Source: HRBIN01 sp038891515
Lineage (GTDB): Archaea; Thermoproteota; Nitrososphaeria_A; Caldarchaeales; Caldarchaeaceae
NCBI GenBank assembly: GCA_038891515.1
Contig: JAWAEB010000039.1
Span: 1-15,233 of the forward strand
Reading direction: 5' to 3'
DNA: 15,233 nucleotides
In this document: in pieces, positions 13,902 through 15,233 of the stretch
Layout of the letters: every line of letters begins with the position of its first letter
Numbering within the stretch: position 1 is the stretch's first letter
Translations under genes and position numbers: made by a program
Notes under the pieces: generated by a model
What the model was told of the DNA's origin: nothing
What the model saw: the letters and a program-made list of their open reading frames with translations, nothing else
The model's database searches: none

Positions 13902-14921
13902 GTGGTGGATGTGAAGTCTGCTTGGAGAAGGAGGCGTGCGATCTTCCAGATGGGCGCCGGTGTGGCTAGGTCGGCTAAGACGGTTGACCGTTTGTTTCTA
14001 CCCATAGTGGCTGGCACAGCATTATTCACGATGCTGGCAGCGGTTTTCCATAAGCAGGTACTGGAGTTCCTCAATCCGCCTAAGCCAGGTGAGGAGCAGC
14101 AGGGGCCGAGGGCTGATGTAACGGCCATTCTAGTGAATAAGGTGCCTGACATGGATCCTGACTCGCCTATCTGGGATAATGTCCCCCTCTCTAGGATAAG
14201 CCTAGCCGACCAGTCCATAACCAAACCCCTTAAGCTAGCTGTTCCCGAGGAGCCTGTTAAGGTGCGCGCAGCCCATGACGGTGAGGTGATAGGATTCCTC
14301 CTTGAGTGGTCGGACAAGAGGGCTGACACACAGGCGATTAAGGTGACGGAGTTCAGGGACGCATGTGCTGTGATGGTAACATCATATCCTGCACCGCCAG
14401 AGGCTCGCTTCATGGGTACGCAGACGATGCCTGCCACGATACTCCACTGGAAGGCTGACTGGCAGGTGGACATAGAGGAGGGATTCCAAGACCTCGAGAA
14501 AGCGTTCCCCAACATATCTGTGGACATGTACCCACTTCTCAAGGAGTCCATAACAGGTGGGAAGCCACCGAAGACCATAGACCTGCCTGACTTTGCCAGG
14601 ATTAGGCTAGCTGGGACGTGGGTAGGTAACCCCATATCGCAGCCCAAGAAGGATACGCCTGTTGAGAAGATAATCGCCAAGGGCCCTGCGACCATAGCAA
14701 CGCTGCCCACACAGGATGCTGTTGGCTGGGGTAGGTGGCGGAATGGTGTGTGGCGTGTGGTGTTGGCTAAGAAGATGAAAGCTTCAGACCAGTCGGCTGG
14801 TGAGGCTGATATTGAGAGGGGGAAGACCTACTCTGTGGCTTTCACGGTCTGGTTTGGTGATGAGGGTGACAGGGGTGCTCGGAAGAATCCCAGCATGCTC
14901 CACACACTCTACATAGAGTAG
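13902..14921 (+). CDS. Ethylbenzene-dehydrogenase-type haem b gamma subunit (EbdC/NxrC-like), membrane-anchored
   Basis: A protein of up to 339 residues. Residues about 31-50 form one hydrophobic segment after an Arg/Lys-rich N-terminus, likely a signal anchor holding the rest outside the membrane. The remainder matches the EB_dh haem domain: MGTQTMPATILHWKADWQVD at 171-190, VGNPISQPKKDTPVEKI at 241-257, GWGRWRNGVWRVVLAK at 275-290 and AFTVWFGDEGDRGARKNPS at 313-331. In EbdC the haem is bound by Met and Lys; M171 and K249 or K250 are candidates. It would pass electrons between the beta subunit and an external carrier such as a cytochrome or copper protein. GTGs at 13902, 13905 and 13911 are possible starts; 13911 is best spaced from the GGGGGTGGTG preceding it. 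Confidence 0.8.
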   Translation: MVDVKSAWRRRRAIFQMGAGVARSAKTVDRLFLPIVAGTALFTMLAAVFHKQVLEFLNPPKPGEEQQGPRADVTAILVNKVPDMDPDSPIWDNVPLSRISLADQSITKPLKLAVPEEPVKVRAAHDGEVIGFLLEWSDKRADTQAIKVTEFRDACAVMVTSYPAPPEARFMGTQTMPATILHWKADWQVDIEEGFQDLEKAFPNISVDMYPLLKESITGGKPPKTIDLPDFARIRLAGTWVGNPISQPKKDTPVEKIIAKGPATIATLPTQDAVGWGRWRNGVWRVVLAKKMKASDQSAGEADIERGKTYSVAFTVWFGDEGDRGARKNPSMLHTLYIE

Positions 14922-14938
14922 GATGATGTTTGAATACC

Positions 14939-15233
14939 GTGGATTATGATGCCTCCAGGCTTGTGGCCACTGCTGCCATATACAACCTCATCTCAGCCAG
15001 CTTCACATCGGATCCCAAAACCATTCAGGCATCCATGAACTCTCTCAAGAAGATCTTTGACACACTTGGTATGGCTGAAGAATCAGGCCTAGCCGAAAAA
15101 GTGATAACCACCATAGAGTCTGACAGCGATGCTACATCTGATTATGTGCGACTCTTTGAAATGGGTGTCGCACCACCATGTGAGACGACCTACACATGTA
15201 AGGAGAACCCCGAGCTGAAGACATACGAGCTGG
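14939..15233 (+). CDS. TorD/NarJ-family chaperone, 3' end cut by the window
   Basis: An open frame runs from GTG 14939 to the window end, giving 98 residues beginning MDYDASRLVATAAIY. It is mostly helical and contains YVRLFEMGVAPPCETTY at about 71-87, which fits the 'Y..LF.......P..E..Y' segment of TorD/DmsD/NarJ chaperones. These bind the Tat signal of a molybdoenzyme alpha subunit and hold it until the cofactor is inserted. EbdABCD-, SerABDC- and DdhABDC-type operons include such a gene, so its place here fits. A TTG at 14930 is an alternative start; ggatgatg at 14921-14928 suits the GTG. The stop codon is outside the window. Confidence 0.7.
   Translation, partial: MDYDASRLVATAAIYNLISASFTSDPKTIQASMNSLKKIFDTLGMAEESGLAEKVITTIESDSDATSDYVRLFEMGVAPPCETTYTCKENPELKTYEL

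Noticed and set aside
13856..14710. 284-residue open frame on the minus strand
   Set aside because: It is antisense to the gamma subunit, whose EB_dh motifs are clear; the frame has no recognisable domain.

Overview
The window looks archaeal. At least five genes have a TATA-like box centred about 27-30 bp upstream of the start codon and no leader. Both regulators carry the bacterio-opsin-activator type HTH (HTH_10), GTG starts are common, and a tRNA 5' half breaks at the usual archaeal intron position (37/38). A thermophilic or facultatively anaerobic member of the Thermoproteota/Nitrososphaeria side of the Archaea is a reasonable guess, but no gene here fixes the lineage.

Layout. (1) 70-109 is the 5' half of a tRNA, best read as tRNA-Trp(CCA), with no 3' half in the window. 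(2) 165-1515 holds a small DUF5678-like protein and a MoeB/ThiF-rhodanese fusion. (3) 1505-1800 is a decayed C-terminal piece of an IS200/IS605-type TnpB. (4) 5914-1790 on the minus strand is a three-gene operon for a cytoplasmic molybdopterin oxidoreductase (complex iron-sulfur molybdoenzyme, CISM): catalytic subunit, four-cluster ferredoxin subunit and a NarI/HdrE-like cytochrome b. (5) Divergent from it, 6028-8441 encodes an HTH_10 regulator, MobB and MoeA. (6) 8509-9192 encodes a second HTH_10 regulator. (7) 9263-15233 is a second molybdoenzyme operon: a Tat-exported 1159-residue NarG-family alpha subunit, a NarH-like beta subunit, an ethylbenzene-dehydrogenase-type haem gamma subunit and a TorD-like chaperone cut by the window end. 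In size, domain set and remembered sequence similarity this complex resembles the nitrite oxidoreductase (NXR)/periplasmic nitrate reductase branch of type II DMSO-reductase enzymes.

How it fits together. MoeB, MobB and MoeA would supply sulfur-activation, nucleotide-attachment and metal-insertion steps of bis-MGD cofactor synthesis for the two molybdoenzymes. Each enzyme operon lies beside its own Cys-containing HTH_10 regulator, an arrangement reminiscent of haloarchaeal NarO/DmsR control of nitrate and DMSO respiration. Similar inverted repeats (CTAA-N4-TTAG) lie 15-20 bp upstream of the TATA boxes of both enzyme operons, and a separate palindrome covers the TATA box of the second regulator. 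The window is best viewed as a respiratory module for inorganic (nitrogen or sulfur oxyanion) redox chemistry; the substrates cannot be decided from sequence alone.
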